Part shown: in pieces, positions 8,356 through 17,212 of the stretch
How positions within the stretch are numbered: position 1 is the first letter of the stretch
How the letters are laid out: every line of letters begins with the position of its first letter
Source of the DNA: Arthrobacter citreus
GTDB taxonomy: Bacteria; Actinomycetota; Actinomycetes; Actinomycetales; Micrococcaceae
Assembly (NCBI RefSeq): GCF_038405225.1
Contig: NZ_CP151657.1
Span: 1,798,001-1,862,000 of the forward strand
Direction of reading: 5' to 3'
DNA: 64,000 nt
Notes under the pieces: generated by a model
What the model was told of the DNA's origin: nothing
Database searches by the model: none
Seen by the model: only the letters and a program-made list of their open reading frames with translations
Translations under genes and position numbers: made by a program

Positions 8356-9104
8356 TAGTGTTTGTGCGGGTGCACGGCGCACACATCAAGCTCGGTAACC
8401 GGGCCCGGCGTCAGTCCGGCGATCGATTCCGCCTTGTAGGCGGTGACCCGGCGCATGTAGTGGCGGCGGCACAGGGTTTCATATCCCACCACCGGCGCAC
8501 TCTCCACGGCGTCCGCGGCAAACAGCGGCTCCGTCACGATGCCGGAGCTGGCCGGACCCGCGGCCGGAGCGTGCTTTCCCACGTCTCCGACCACCACCTG
8601 GTCCCCCTCCACCACCATGACGCCGTTGACCGTACGGGCGTTGTGGGTTGCCCTGCGGCCGCACCAGCACAGTGCACGCACCTGGAGCACTTCCATCCGG
8701 TCCGCCAGCTCAATGAGCCGCTGCGAACCGGGAAAGAGCCGGGTCCGAAAATCCGAGGTGATGCCAAAGGCAAACACGTCAACGCACAGCTCATCGACGA
8801 CACGGGCCAGCTGTTCCACCTGTTCGGCGGAGTAAAACTGCGCCTCGTCGCAGATGAGGTAGTCCACTGCGAATCCGGCTCCACGGCGGTCGGTCACTTC
8901 GTCCCAGAAATCGGTGCCGTCGGTGACTTCCACGGCGGGAGTGCGCAGGCCGAGCCGGGAGGAGATTACGGAATCCCCGGCACGGTCATTACGGCTGAAG
9001 AGAATACCTCCGCGGCCGCGGGCACTGTGGTTATAGTCCATCTGCAGCGCGAGCGTCGATTTGCCGCAGTCCATGGTTCCGGAAAAGAAGACGAGCTCAG
9101 CCAC
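8352..9104 (-). CDS. tdk: Thymidine kinase
   Basis: Phosphorylates thymidine to dTMP with ATP in pyrimidine salvage. The 250-residue product has the P-loop FSGTMDCGKSTLALQ near the N terminus, the Walker-B-like LICDEAQFY, and zinc-site cysteines in ALCWCGRRATHN and ETLCRRHYM. The C terminus is a little longer than in the classical type II enzyme. It starts two bases after the stop of the phosphodiesterase gene and is probably in one operon with it and the DUF5998 gene. Confidence 0.93.
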   Translation of the reverse strand: MAELVFFSGTMDCGKSTLALQMDYNHSARGRGGILFSRNDRAGDSVISSRLGLRTPAVEVTDGTDFWDEVTDRRGAGFAVDYLICDEAQFYSAEQVEQLARVVDELCVDVFAFGITSDFRTRLFPGSQRLIELADRMEVLQVRALCWCGRRATHNARTVNGVMVVEGDQVVVGDVGKHAPAAGPASSGIVTEPLFAADAVESAPVVGYETLCRRHYMRRVTAYKAESIAGLTPGPVTELDVCAVHPHKHY

Positions 9105-9106
9105 CG

Positions 9107-10369
9107 TTATTTCTTTCCTTTACCCTGCGAACCCGGACTGCGCCTGGGAGCCGGCGCCGCCAGCTGCAGCAGCGGAACTTCACGCTCCGCGCGTGTCAGC
9201 GACCCGTGCTGGCCCACCACTTCCAGCGACGAAGCTTTCATCCGGCGCAGGTCATAGAGGGCAATGGGCTCACGCGCCAGCACAAGTACGTCACCGATCC
9301 GCGGCAGCACCGACGGCGCAACCACCGGACCGAACCAGCCCGCTGCGATGGCTTCCTCCCGGGTGGCAACCCACACCTTGGCCCCATAGGCTGCGCGCCA
9401 TGCGGCGACCAGGGCTTCCCGGCCGCTGTCACCGGCGCGGGGCTCCATATACAGATGGATCATGCGCGGCTCACCGGCTGTGTGCCGTACCCCGGCAATC
9501 AGTGACGGGTCTTCGGAGAAGTCATACCGGTGTTCCGGAGCGATGTCGACCATGCCGTGGTCAGCGGTCAGCAGCAGCAGCGTGTCAGCGGGCAGGCGTC
9601 CTGCCAGCAGTTTCAGGGCACTGTCCAGCTCCTCGAGCTGATAGCCCCACTGCCCCGACTGGGCGCCGTGCTTGTGGCCGGCCTTGTCCAATTCGTTCCA
9701 GTACAGGTACATCAGCATCCGCGGCGAGCCGGCCAGGGCTTCTGCCGCTGCCGAGACCCGTGCGTGGACGCCGGTGGCCCCGATGAAGGTGCCGCCGCGC
9801 AGGGCGGCGCGGGTCATGGCCGAATCCGCGAACCGGGGCAGGCTGACCGACGCCACCGGAAGGTGCTCGGCCACCTGTTCCAGCACCGTGGGGTGCGGCT
9901 GCCAGCGCTGGGGATCGACGCCGGCGTCCCAGTTGCCGAGCATGTTGACGACTTTGTCCTGGTCCGGATCCAGGACGTCATATCCGACCATGCCGTGCTC
10001 TCCGGGCGGCAGCCCGGTGCCCAGCGAGGCCAGGGAGGCCGCCGTCGTGGTGGGAAAAGCAGCGGTCAGGACGCGGGCCGAGGGCAGGAAACCGCGCAGG
10101 AACGGAGCGTGCCCGCCGCGCTGCTTCAACAGGGACCAGCCCAGGCCGTCCACCATGACCACGCAGACGCGCTTGGCTGCGGGCAGGTTCAGGGAGTTCT
10201 CGAAGCCGGGCACGCCGAGTACCGCGGCGGAGCTGGTGAGGACTTCGGCCACGCTGCTGCGGCCATAGCCGGGGGCCGGAGGCAGCTTCTCCCCGGAGGC
10301 TGCACCGGACGGCGGAACTGCACCGGAGGGCGGAGTGGCGGCGGAACCTGTGCCGGAAGGCGAACTCAT
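9107..10369 (-). CDS. Alkaline-phosphatase-superfamily phosphodiesterase / nucleotide pyrophosphatase
   Basis: Metal-dependent hydrolase of the type I phosphodiesterase/nucleotide pyrophosphatase family, 420 residues. Visible motifs are VCVVMVDGLGWSLL (first metal-binding Asp), AAFPTTTAASLASLGTG (Thr nucleophile region), YLYWNELDKAGHKHG, and LLLTADHGMVDI (metal ligands). There is no convincing signal peptide, so it is likely cytoplasmic. It lies between DUF5998 (6 bases upstream) and tdk (2 bases downstream). The substrate is not predictable from sequence. Confidence 0.88.
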   Translation of the reverse strand: MSSPSGTGSAATPPSGAVPPSGAASGEKLPPAPGYGRSSVAEVLTSSAAVLGVPGFENSLNLPAAKRVCVVMVDGLGWSLLKQRGGHAPFLRGFLPSARVLTAAFPTTTAASLASLGTGLPPGEHGMVGYDVLDPDQDKVVNMLGNWDAGVDPQRWQPHPTVLEQVAEHLPVASVSLPRFADSAMTRAALRGGTFIGATGVHARVSAAAEALAGSPRMLMYLYWNELDKAGHKHGAQSGQWGYQLEELDSALKLLAGRLPADTLLLLTADHGMVDIAPEHRYDFSEDPSLIAGVRHTAGEPRMIHLYMEPRAGDSGREALVAAWRAAYGAKVWVATREEAIAAGWFGPVVAPSVLPRIGDVLVLAREPIALYDLRRMKASSLEVVGQHGSLTRAEREVPLLQLAAPAPRRSPGSQGKGKK

Positions 10370-10375
10370 GGCCCC

Positions 10376-11044
10376 TTACCGCTGGTGGTGGCTGCGGTTG
10401 AACCGGCTGCCGATGCCCGGCACGCGCCGGGCATCGCCGGATTCCATCGGGCGCAGGTTCAGGGTGTCGGTGTTCACCTTGCGCAGTGCCCGGGCGAAGT
10501 CCTTGGCGTTCTGCACGGCCTGGGCGCCGTCGGCTTCGGCGCTGACCCGGAGCACAATATCCTCCTGGGCAATGGTGCCGGTGTAGCCGTGGTCGGCGTC
10601 GCACTGCGGGTCGGCGCAGCCTGCCGGGCCCATGTCCAGGCGCTGGCCGCCGGACCAGGCGATGGCCAGGGTGAGTTCACGGGCCTGGTCCGAGGGCTTG
10701 TAGTCCTGCGGCTGGGCGTACATGTAGCCCAGGACCACGGAACGAATCTGCGTCACCGGCACGGACTCGGTGGAAACCTGCGCCATCATCTGCTCACCGG
10801 CGTCGTCCAGCTGCTGGTCGTCAACGTGGGTAATGACCAGCATGTCCTCGGTCAGCACCAGCACGGTGATGTGGCGGTGCACTTCGGTGCGCTCGAAGTG
10901 GGTTTCCAGATGGATGATGTGGGACAGCGGTTCACGGCCGTCGAGGGCATCGTGGACCACGTCGGCCAGGAGGGTGGGGTAAAAGCCGGCCCGCTCCATG
11001 GAAGCGTCCAGGCTGCGGCGTTCAGCGGAAAGTAACGGCGACAT
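10376..11044 (-). CDS. DUF5998 family protein
   Basis: Conserved actinobacterial protein of unknown function, 222 residues. Recognisable family stretches are RAGFYPTLLADVVHDALDG, ETHFERTEVHRHITVLVLT and LGYMYAQPQDY, plus a short CADPQCDADHGY segment that could bind a metal. It is the first gene of the likely three-gene operon DUF5998 - phosphodiesterase - tdk. Confidence 0.8.
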   Translation of the reverse strand: MSPLLSAERRSLDASMERAGFYPTLLADVVHDALDGREPLSHIIHLETHFERTEVHRHITVLVLTEDMLVITHVDDQQLDDAGEQMMAQVSTESVPVTQIRSVVLGYMYAQPQDYKPSDQARELTLAIAWSGGQRLDMGPAGCADPQCDADHGYTGTIAQEDIVLRVSAEADGAQAVQNAKDFARALRKVNTDTLNLRPMESGDARRVPGIGSRFNRSHHQR

Positions 11045-11104
11045 GCTTCCAGTTTCCCCCAGAGTGCGCCCCAGTACCTAAATGGCGCGCGGGAACAGCC
11101 AGAC

Positions 11105-13807
11105 TTAGTCCCGCATCGCCCTCCGTGCGCTGTCCGTCCGCTGCCGGGGATTGCCGAGCCGGACATCCGCGCTGAGCACCGTGACTCCGGTGGTGGACAC
11201 CAGCACGGGGTTGATTTCCAGCAGGGCAATCTCGGGGTGCTCGTCCTTGAGCAGGGCCAGCCGGGAAATCAGGTCCTCCAGGGCGGCCACGTTGGCCTTG
11301 GGCAGGCCCTGGTAGCCGAAGAGCTTTCCGGAGGCGCGCGGCGCCCGGACCAGATCGGCCACGTCGGTGTCCGTCAGCGGGGGAATACCGTGCGCCCAGT
11401 CATCCAGGAGGTTCACCGCATCTCCGGCCAGGCCAAAGGACAGCACCGGCCCCAGCAGCGGGTCTTCGATGGCCCGCACCATGCAGCCCTGCCCCGACGG
11501 CGCCATGGACTGCACCTCGAGTTCAAAGCTGCCGTAAGGTTCCAGCGACTGCTTCATCTGGGCGATGTTGGTGCGCAGCTCCTCCGGGGTGGAGATGTTC
11601 AGCCGCACGCCACCCAGGTCCAGGCGGTGCCGCAGGTGCTCGTCCATGGTCTTGATGACCACCGGCCAGCCGAGGGAGTCGGCCGCCGCAACCGCTTCGT
11701 CCTCCGTGGTGAAGGGCAGCGACGGCAGCAGCTCCACTCCGTAGAAGCCCAGCAGCCGGGCCGTCTCCGCGGAAGACAGCCGCATCAGGCCGTCACCGGT
11801 CACCCGTGACAGCAGCCCTTCGAGGAAGGCGCGCGCTCCGTCGGGATCGGTGCCGGCCGGCTCGATGAAATGCCCGTGGTCGCGGGCCGACCACTCCGTG
11901 TAACGGACCAGGGACGCGAGCGCCGCGACGGCGGCACCCGGGCTGGAGAAGCACGGCAGGCCGGGCTGGCGTCCGCCGCTGTCACCGGCACCGGCGCCGG
12001 AGGTCAGGAGTCCCTCCACCTGTGCACCCGGGTCCATGATCCCGGTAAAAGCCGCCACAACGGGCTTGCCGGTCTCCACCGCACATTCCTGCAGGCACTG
12101 TCCGATCTTCTCCATCGTCAGCCCCGGGGAAGGCAGCAGTGTGACGACGGCGGCGTGGATGGCGTCGTCGGCGAGCGTTTTGGTGACGGCGGCACGCAGC
12201 AGCGGCAGCGCAACGCTCATTCCCGTGTCCAGGACCAGGTCGGTCTGCAGGCTGCCCAGTTCCAGGTCCAGGCCGAGGGCTGCATCGGCAATCACGCGGC
12301 CCAGCGCATTATTGTTGCTGAACACGGCCAGCGAGCGGCCCGCCGGCAGCGGCTGGCTGACGGCAATCTGCGCGACGTCCATGAGCTGTTCATTGGTGTT
12401 GACCCGGATGACGCCGGACTGGCGGAGCATGGCGTCCAAGGCCCCGGCCGGCGCCTGCGTGGTCCGGACGGCATGGCCCGGGGGAAGCTTCAGGCCGGTA
12501 ACGTCGGATTTGGCGACGATCACCGGTTTGGAGGTGGCAAGCCGGCGGGCGATGCGGGAGAACTTGCGCGGGTTTCCCACGGACTCCAGGTACATCCCCA
12601 CTACCCGGGTGTCGGTGTCATCCTCCCAGTACTGCATGGCGTCGTTGCCGGACACATCGGCCCGGTTGCCGGCGGAAATCGTGGAGGACAGGCCCAGGCC
12701 GCGCCGCTGCGCCGCGGCGTAGAGCAGCACGCCGATGCCCGCGGACTGGCTGAACAGACCCAGTCCCCCACGCACCGGCATGGACGGGGCCATGGAGGCA
12801 TTCAGGGAAATGTCGGGGCGGGTGTTGATCAGGCCCAGCGACGCCGGACCCACCACGCGCATGCCGTTGGCACGGGCGTGGCGCACCAGGCGGCGCTGCC
12901 GGGCCAGGCCGCGTTCGCCGTCGTTGGCAAATCCGGCGGTGGCAACGAGCAGTTCCTTGACCCCGGCACGGGCGCATTCCTCGGCAACGGTGAGGACCTG
13001 GTCATACGGCACGGCAATGATGGCCAGCTGCACCTGCTCCGGCACGTCGCCAATCCGGGCGTGGGACACCATGCCGGCCAGTTCGAAGGCTTCAGGATTG
13101 ACGGCGTAGACCGATCCGGTGAAACCGCCCTCGATGATGTGCTCGAGCAGCTGGTATCCCACGGCTCCCCACTCGCGGCTGGCACCGATCACCGCGACCG
13201 ACGACGGCGAGAGCAGGTCCGCGACACTGCGGGCCTCCGCGCGGTGCTCGCGGGCTTCCATCACCGCCCGGGACTTGTCCGTGGGGTCGATGTTGAAGTC
13301 GAGGGCGATGACGCCGTCGTCGAAATGCCGGCGCACCTCGTAGCCGGCGTCAGCGAAGACGCCGATCATCTTACGGTTTTCGGGCAGCACCTCGGCGGAG
13401 AACCGGCGGATGCCGTTTTCGCGTGCCGCGGCGGCCAGGTGCTCCAGCAGGATGGATCCCAGGCCCCGGCCCTGGTGTCCGTCGGCAATGTTGAACGCCA
13501 CCTCGGCCTCGGTGGGATCGTCCAGGCGGTCGTAGCGGCCGATGCCGATGATTTCCGATCCGATGGTGATGACAAACGCCACCCGGTCCCGGTAATCGAC
13601 GTTGGTGAAGCGGGCCAGTTCCTTGTTGCTCAGTTTGGCCTTGTAGGTGAAGAACCGCAGGTAGATGGAGCTCTGCGACTGCTTCATGTGGAATTCCTGC
13701 AGGGCCGGCGCATCCTCAGGCGTGACCGGTCTGAGATGCCCGGTGCCGCCGTCCCGCAACACCACGTCAGCTTCCCAATATTCGGGGTAATGTCCCTGCT
13801 CCGCCAT
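11105..13807 (-). CDS. GNAT acetyltransferase fused to an NDP-forming acyl-CoA-synthetase-like module (Pat-like)
   Basis: Product of 900 residues. The N-terminal GNAT domain (about residues 15-165) contains the acetyl-CoA loop GHQGRGLGSILLEHL. It is followed by a CoA-binding Rossmann domain (about 180-300, VAVIGASREWGAVGYQLL), ligase-type domains, and a C-terminal ATP-grasp domain (about 680-880) ending in ALLEINPVLV. Proteins of this build act as protein lysine acetyltransferases that tune acetyl-CoA synthetase, the synthetase half serving as a regulatory module. In the segment where active synthetases carry a catalytic SHTG histidine, this one reads HAVRTTQAPAGALD, so synthetase activity is doubtful. 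The start at 13807 (MAEQGHYPEYW) excludes a long upstream extension that is antisense to parC. Confidence 0.85.
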   Translation of the reverse strand: MAEQGHYPEYWEADVVLRDGGTGHLRPVTPEDAPALQEFHMKQSQSSIYLRFFTYKAKLSNKELARFTNVDYRDRVAFVITIGSEIIGIGRYDRLDDPTEAEVAFNIADGHQGRGLGSILLEHLAAAARENGIRRFSAEVLPENRKMIGVFADAGYEVRRHFDDGVIALDFNIDPTDKSRAVMEAREHRAEARSVADLLSPSSVAVIGASREWGAVGYQLLEHIIEGGFTGSVYAVNPEAFELAGMVSHARIGDVPEQVQLAIIAVPYDQVLTVAEECARAGVKELLVATAGFANDGERGLARQRRLVRHARANGMRVVGPASLGLINTRPDISLNASMAPSMPVRGGLGLFSQSAGIGVLLYAAAQRRGLGLSSTISAGNRADVSGNDAMQYWEDDTDTRVVGMYLESVGNPRKFSRIARRLATSKPVIVAKSDVTGLKLPPGHAVRTTQAPAGALDAMLRQSGVIRVNTNEQLMDVAQIAVSQPLPAGRSLAVFSNNNALGRVIADAALGLDLELGSLQTDLVLDTGMSVALPLLRAAVTKTLADDAIHAAVVTLLPSPGLTMEKIGQCLQECAVETGKPVVAAFTGIMDPGAQVEGLLTSGAGAGDSGGRQPGLPCFSSPGAAVAALASLVRYTEWSARDHGHFIEPAGTDPDGARAFLEGLLSRVTGDGLMRLSSAETARLLGFYGVELLPSLPFTTEDEAVAAADSLGWPVVIKTMDEHLRHRLDLGGVRLNISTPEELRTNIAQMKQSLEPYGSFELEVQSMAPSGQGCMVRAIEDPLLGPVLSFGLAGDAVNLLDDWAHGIPPLTDTDVADLVRAPRASGKLFGYQGLPKANVAALEDLISRLALLKDEHPEIALLEINPVLVSTTGVTVLSADVRLGNPRQRTDSARRAMRD

Positions 13808-13918
13808 AGACTCAGAGTAGTGGGATTTTTTCTCCACTGCCTGCAGGGCGCTCCGGCCGCCGCGCCTCCGTCCCCTGCACCCCCGTTTACTCCCTAACTG
13901 CAAGGACCCGACAACAGC

Positions 13919-16444
13919 ATGGCCCGGCGCCAAACCGTCTCCAAGACAGCACCCGGCGAGATCATCGCCGAGAACATCATCGACATTGATGTCACCACCG
14001 AGATGGAAGGTTCCTTCCTCGAGTACGCGTACTCGGTGATCTATTCGCGCGCCCTCCCCGATGCCCGTGACGGGCTGAAGCCTGTCCAGCGGCGCATCCT
14101 GTACATGATGGCCGACATGGGGCTGCGGCCGGACCGCGGCCATGTGAAGTCCGCCCGTGTGGTCGGCGAGGTGATGGGCAAGCTCCATCCCCACGGCGAT
14201 TCCGCGATTTACGACGCCATGGTGCGCATGGCCCAGAGCTGGGCGCTGCGCCTGCCGCTGATCGACGGGCACGGAAACTTTGGCTCGCTCGACGACGGCC
14301 CCGCCGCGGCGCGGTACACCGAAGCCCGGCTGGCGGCTCCCGCGCTGACGCTGACGGATCATCTGGACGAAGACGTGGTGGACTTCGTTCCCAACTACGA
14401 CAACCAGCTGATGCAGCCCGAGGTGCTCCCCGCGGCCTTCCCCAACCTGCTCGTCAACGGCGCCACGGGCATTGCCGTGGGCATGGCCACGAACATGGCG
14501 CCGCACAACCTCGGCGAGGTGATTGCCGCCACCCAGCACCTGATCGCGAACCCCGACGCGTCGCTCGATGAGCTAATGCGGTTCATCCCAGGCCCCGACC
14601 TGCCCAGCGGCGGACGGATCGTGGGCCTGGACGGCATCCGCGATGCCTACGCCTCGGGGCGCGGATCCTTCAAAACCCGCGCCAAGGTGGAAGTGGAGCA
14701 GCTGACCGCCCGCCGCACCGGCCTGGTGGTCACCGAACTGCCGTACATGGTGGGCCCGGAAAAGGTCATCGAGAAAATCAAGGACGCGGTCACGTCCAAG
14801 AAACTGCAGGGCATCTCGGACATCGTGGACCTGACCGACCGCAGCCACGGCCTGCGCCTGGTGATTGAGCTCAAGAACGGGTTCAACCCCAACGCCGTGC
14901 TGGCCCAGCTGTACAAGTACACCCCCATGGAAGATTCCTTCGGGATCAACAACGTCACGCTCGTGGACGGCCAGCCCCGGACCCTCGGACTGGTGGAGCT
15001 GCTGCAGGTGTATGTGGCGCACCGCCTCGGCGTCGTCCGCCGGCGCACCGCATACCGGCTGCGCCGGAAGCAGGAGCGGCTGCACCTGGTCGAGGGCCTG
15101 CTGATCGCCATTGTGGACATTGACGAGGTCATCCAGATCATCCGCTCCTCGGATGAAACGGCCCAGGCCCGTGAACGCCTGATGGCCATTTACGACCTCA
15201 GCGAAATCCAGGCCAACCACATCCTGGAACTGCGGCTGCGCCAGCTCACCAAGTACTCACGCATCGAGCTGGAAAAGGAAAAGGACGAGCTGGAACTGGC
15301 CATCAAGGAACTCCAGGCCATCCTGGACTCCGAGCCGCGGCTGCGCGCCCTGGTGTCCGACGAACTCGGCGAGGTGGCCGCGAAGTACGCCACGCCGCGC
15401 CGAACCGTGCTGCTGGAATCCGAGGCCTCATCCCCGCTGAAGGGCGTGGCCGCGGCTCCCGCCGTCACCGGCAAGGGCGCCAAAGCTGCCCTGCCACTGG
15501 AAATCGCCGATGATCCGTGCTGGGTCATCCTGACAACGTCCGGGCAGCTGGCCCGCACCGCCAATCAGGAACCGCTCACCGAGGCGGGCCAGCGCGTGCG
15601 GCACGATGTGTTCCGTTCCGTGGTGAAAACGACGGCGCGCGGCGAGATCGGGGCGGTGACGTCGTCGGGCCGGATGGTCCGTGTCCAGGTCCTGGACATG
15701 CCTGCCCTGCCGCCCACGTCGGGCCTGCCCAACATGGCCGGCGGAGTGCCGGTCAAGGACTTCATGACGCTGTCCAAGGGTGAAAAGCTGGTCGGCCTGG
15801 TGCCGCTGAACGAGATCGTGGCCCTGGGCACGCGCAACGGCATTGTGAAGCGGGTGAACCCCGAGTATCCGCTGAACCGCGACGACTGGGAAGCGATCAC
15901 GCTCAAGCCCAAGGACGAAGTAGTGGGCGTGGGAGTGGCGCAGCAGGACACCGATGAGCTGGTGTTCATCACCGAACAGGCCCAGCTGCTCCGGTTCAGC
16001 GCATCGCTGGTCCGGCCGCAGGGCCGCACCGCGGGTGGTGTCGCCGGCATCAAGCTGGGCGCCGATGACCGGGTGCTGTTCTTTGGCGTGGTGGCGCAGA
16101 ATGACCCGGCGGCCGTGGTCGTCACCGTTTCCACCGGCAGCGAGACCATCCCGGGCACGCCCGGCGGTTCCGTGAAGGTGACCGAGTTTGCCGAGTATCC
16201 GGTCAAGGGCCGGGCCACGGGCGGGGTGCGCGCGCACCGGTTCCTCAAGGGCGAGGATGCCCTGGCAGTGGCGTGGGCCGGGCATGGTCCGGCGAAGGCC
16301 GCGGCCGCCAATGGCGTGGCGCGGGCACTGCCGACCGAACACGGGCGGCGGGACGGCTCCGGCATTCCGCTGACCAATGCGGTGGATCAGGTGGGGCCGA
16401 GCAACACCCCGGTTGAACCAGGCCAGGACCCGGCGGCGGGCTGA
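13919..16444 (+). CDS. parC: DNA topoisomerase IV subunit A
   Basis: Type IIA topoisomerase breakage-reunion subunit, partner of ParE encoded 17.5 kb away in this window. The 841-residue product has the winged-helix/tower region with [10 protein letters not shown], the quinolone-resistance region [11 protein letters not shown] (Ser95 and Asp99 are the usual sensitive-type residues), the catalytic tyrosine in AARYTEARL (Tyr133) and a C-terminal beta-pinwheel. GyrA-box conservation is poor in the C-terminal part, which favours ParC over GyrA. AAGGA lies about 12 bases before the ATG. Downstream lies the repeat cluster. Confidence 0.88.
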   Translation: MARRQTVSKTAPGEIIAENIIDIDVTTEMEGSFLEYAYSVIYSRALPDARDGLKPVQRRILYMMADMGLRPDRGHVKSARVVGEVMGKLHPHGDSAIYDAMVRMAQSWALRLPLIDGHGNFGSLDDGPAAARYTEARLAAPALTLTDHLDEDVVDFVPNYDNQLMQPEVLPAAFPNLLVNGATGIAVGMATNMAPHNLGEVIAATQHLIANPDASLDELMRFIPGPDLPSGGRIVGLDGIRDAYASGRGSFKTRAKVEVEQLTARRTGLVVTELPYMVGPEKVIEKIKDAVTSKKLQGISDIVDLTDRSHGLRLVIELKNGFNPNAVLAQLYKYTPMEDSFGINNVTLVDGQPRTLGLVELLQVYVAHRLGVVRRRTAYRLRRKQERLHLVEGLLIAIVDIDEVIQIIRSSDETAQARERLMAIYDLSEIQANHILELRLRQLTKYSRIELEKEKDELELAIKELQAILDSEPRLRALVSDELGEVAAKYATPRRTVLLESEASSPLKGVAAAPAVTGKGAKAALPLEIADDPCWVILTTSGQLARTANQEPLTEAGQRVRHDVFRSVVKTTARGEIGAVTSSGRMVRVQVLDMPALPPTSGLPNMAGGVPVKDFMTLSKGEKLVGLVPLNEIVALGTRNGIVKRVNPEYPLNRDDWEAITLKPKDEVVGVGVAQQDTDELVFITEQAQLLRFSASLVRPQGRTAGGVAGIKLGADDRVLFFGVVAQNDPAAVVVTVSTGSETIPGTPGGSVKVTEFAEYPVKGRATGGVRAHRFLKGEDALAVAWAGHGPAKAAAANGVARALPTEHGRRDGSGIPLTNAVDQVGPSNTPVEPGQDPAAG

Positions 16445-17212
16445 GTCCCGCGGCGCTGAGGTTCCTTGAATGTGCTGCGGTTCCTCGAAAGTGCCGGAGT
16501 TTCGGCGTGGAGCCCGCCGGGCATCCGGACCTTGAGTTCGTGGCCCGGGGGCTCCGCACCGGTTGGTGTCCCCGGATCGGTGCGGTACGCAAGCCAACGT
16601 GCAGATCAAGGGGCTCAAGAACGCGTCCTCGGGGACCTCGCCGATCTATCGTGCAGATCAAGGGCCTTCCGCAGATCTATCGTGCAGATAAGGGGCTCAA
16701 GAACGCGTTTCCGGGGCCCTAGACCCCATTATCTGCACGAAGGATATTCTGATCGCCCGTTATCTGCACGAAGGATCGACACACGGGGGCCAAACAGGTG
16801 CTGCGGCGTCTATCGTGCAGATAAGGGGCTCAAGAACGCGTTTCCGGGGCCCTAGTCCCCATTATCTGCACGAAGGATATTCTGATCGCCCGTTATCTGC
16901 ACGAAGGATCGGCACATGGGGGCCAAACAGGCGCTGCGGCGTCTCTCGTGCAGATCAAGGGCCTTCCGCAGATCTATCGTGCAGATAAGGGGCTCAAGAA
17001 GGCTTTTCCGGGGCCCTAGACCCCATTATCTGCACGAAGGATATTTTGATCGCCCGTTATCTGCACAAAGGATGCCTGACTCTCGTGGGCCCGCACCAAC
17101 CGGCCCGGGGTCCTTCCGTTTGGTGACCTGATCACGGCAGAGGCCGGGGGCCCTTTGGGGACCGCCCGGCCTCGTGTCGCGCCACTCTTCGCGCACCAAG
17201 GTTCGTGCGCGC
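16445..17212. other. Intergenic region between convergent parC and copA, filled with repeats
   Basis: A 768-base region with no credible gene. The short frames in it translate the repeats only. Positions 16598-17073 hold the palindromic repeat cluster. The flanks 16445-16597 and 17074-17212 look unique, and I find no clear terminator in them. Confidence 0.7.
16598..17073. repeat. Cluster of palindromic intergenic repeats, copy 1
   Basis: Twelve copies of a core TTATCTGCACGAAGGAT or its complement TCGTGCAGATMAGGGG occur here. Inverted arms form three near-identical 61-base hairpins at 16680-16740, 16813-16873 and 16977-17037, each with left arm TCGTGCAGATAAGGGG and right arm CCCCATTATCTGCACGA around a loop of about 28 bases. 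After each hairpin a further direct copy follows at a 31-base spacing (16760, 16893, 17057). The hairpin units repeat in tandem at about 133 bases, then 164 bases in the last interval because of an extra copy reading GTGCAGATCAAGGGCC. The same core occurs again at 40176-40426. Confidence 0.9.

Noticed and set aside
13808-14539. N-terminal extension of the GNAT-synthetase gene
   Set aside because: It is antisense to parC and has no similarity to the family; the GNAT domain starts shortly after 13807.
16598-17073. CRISPR array
   Set aside because: Repeats occur in both orientations, the spacing alternates between 31 and about 60-100 bases, the intervening sequence is itself repeated, and no cas genes are present.
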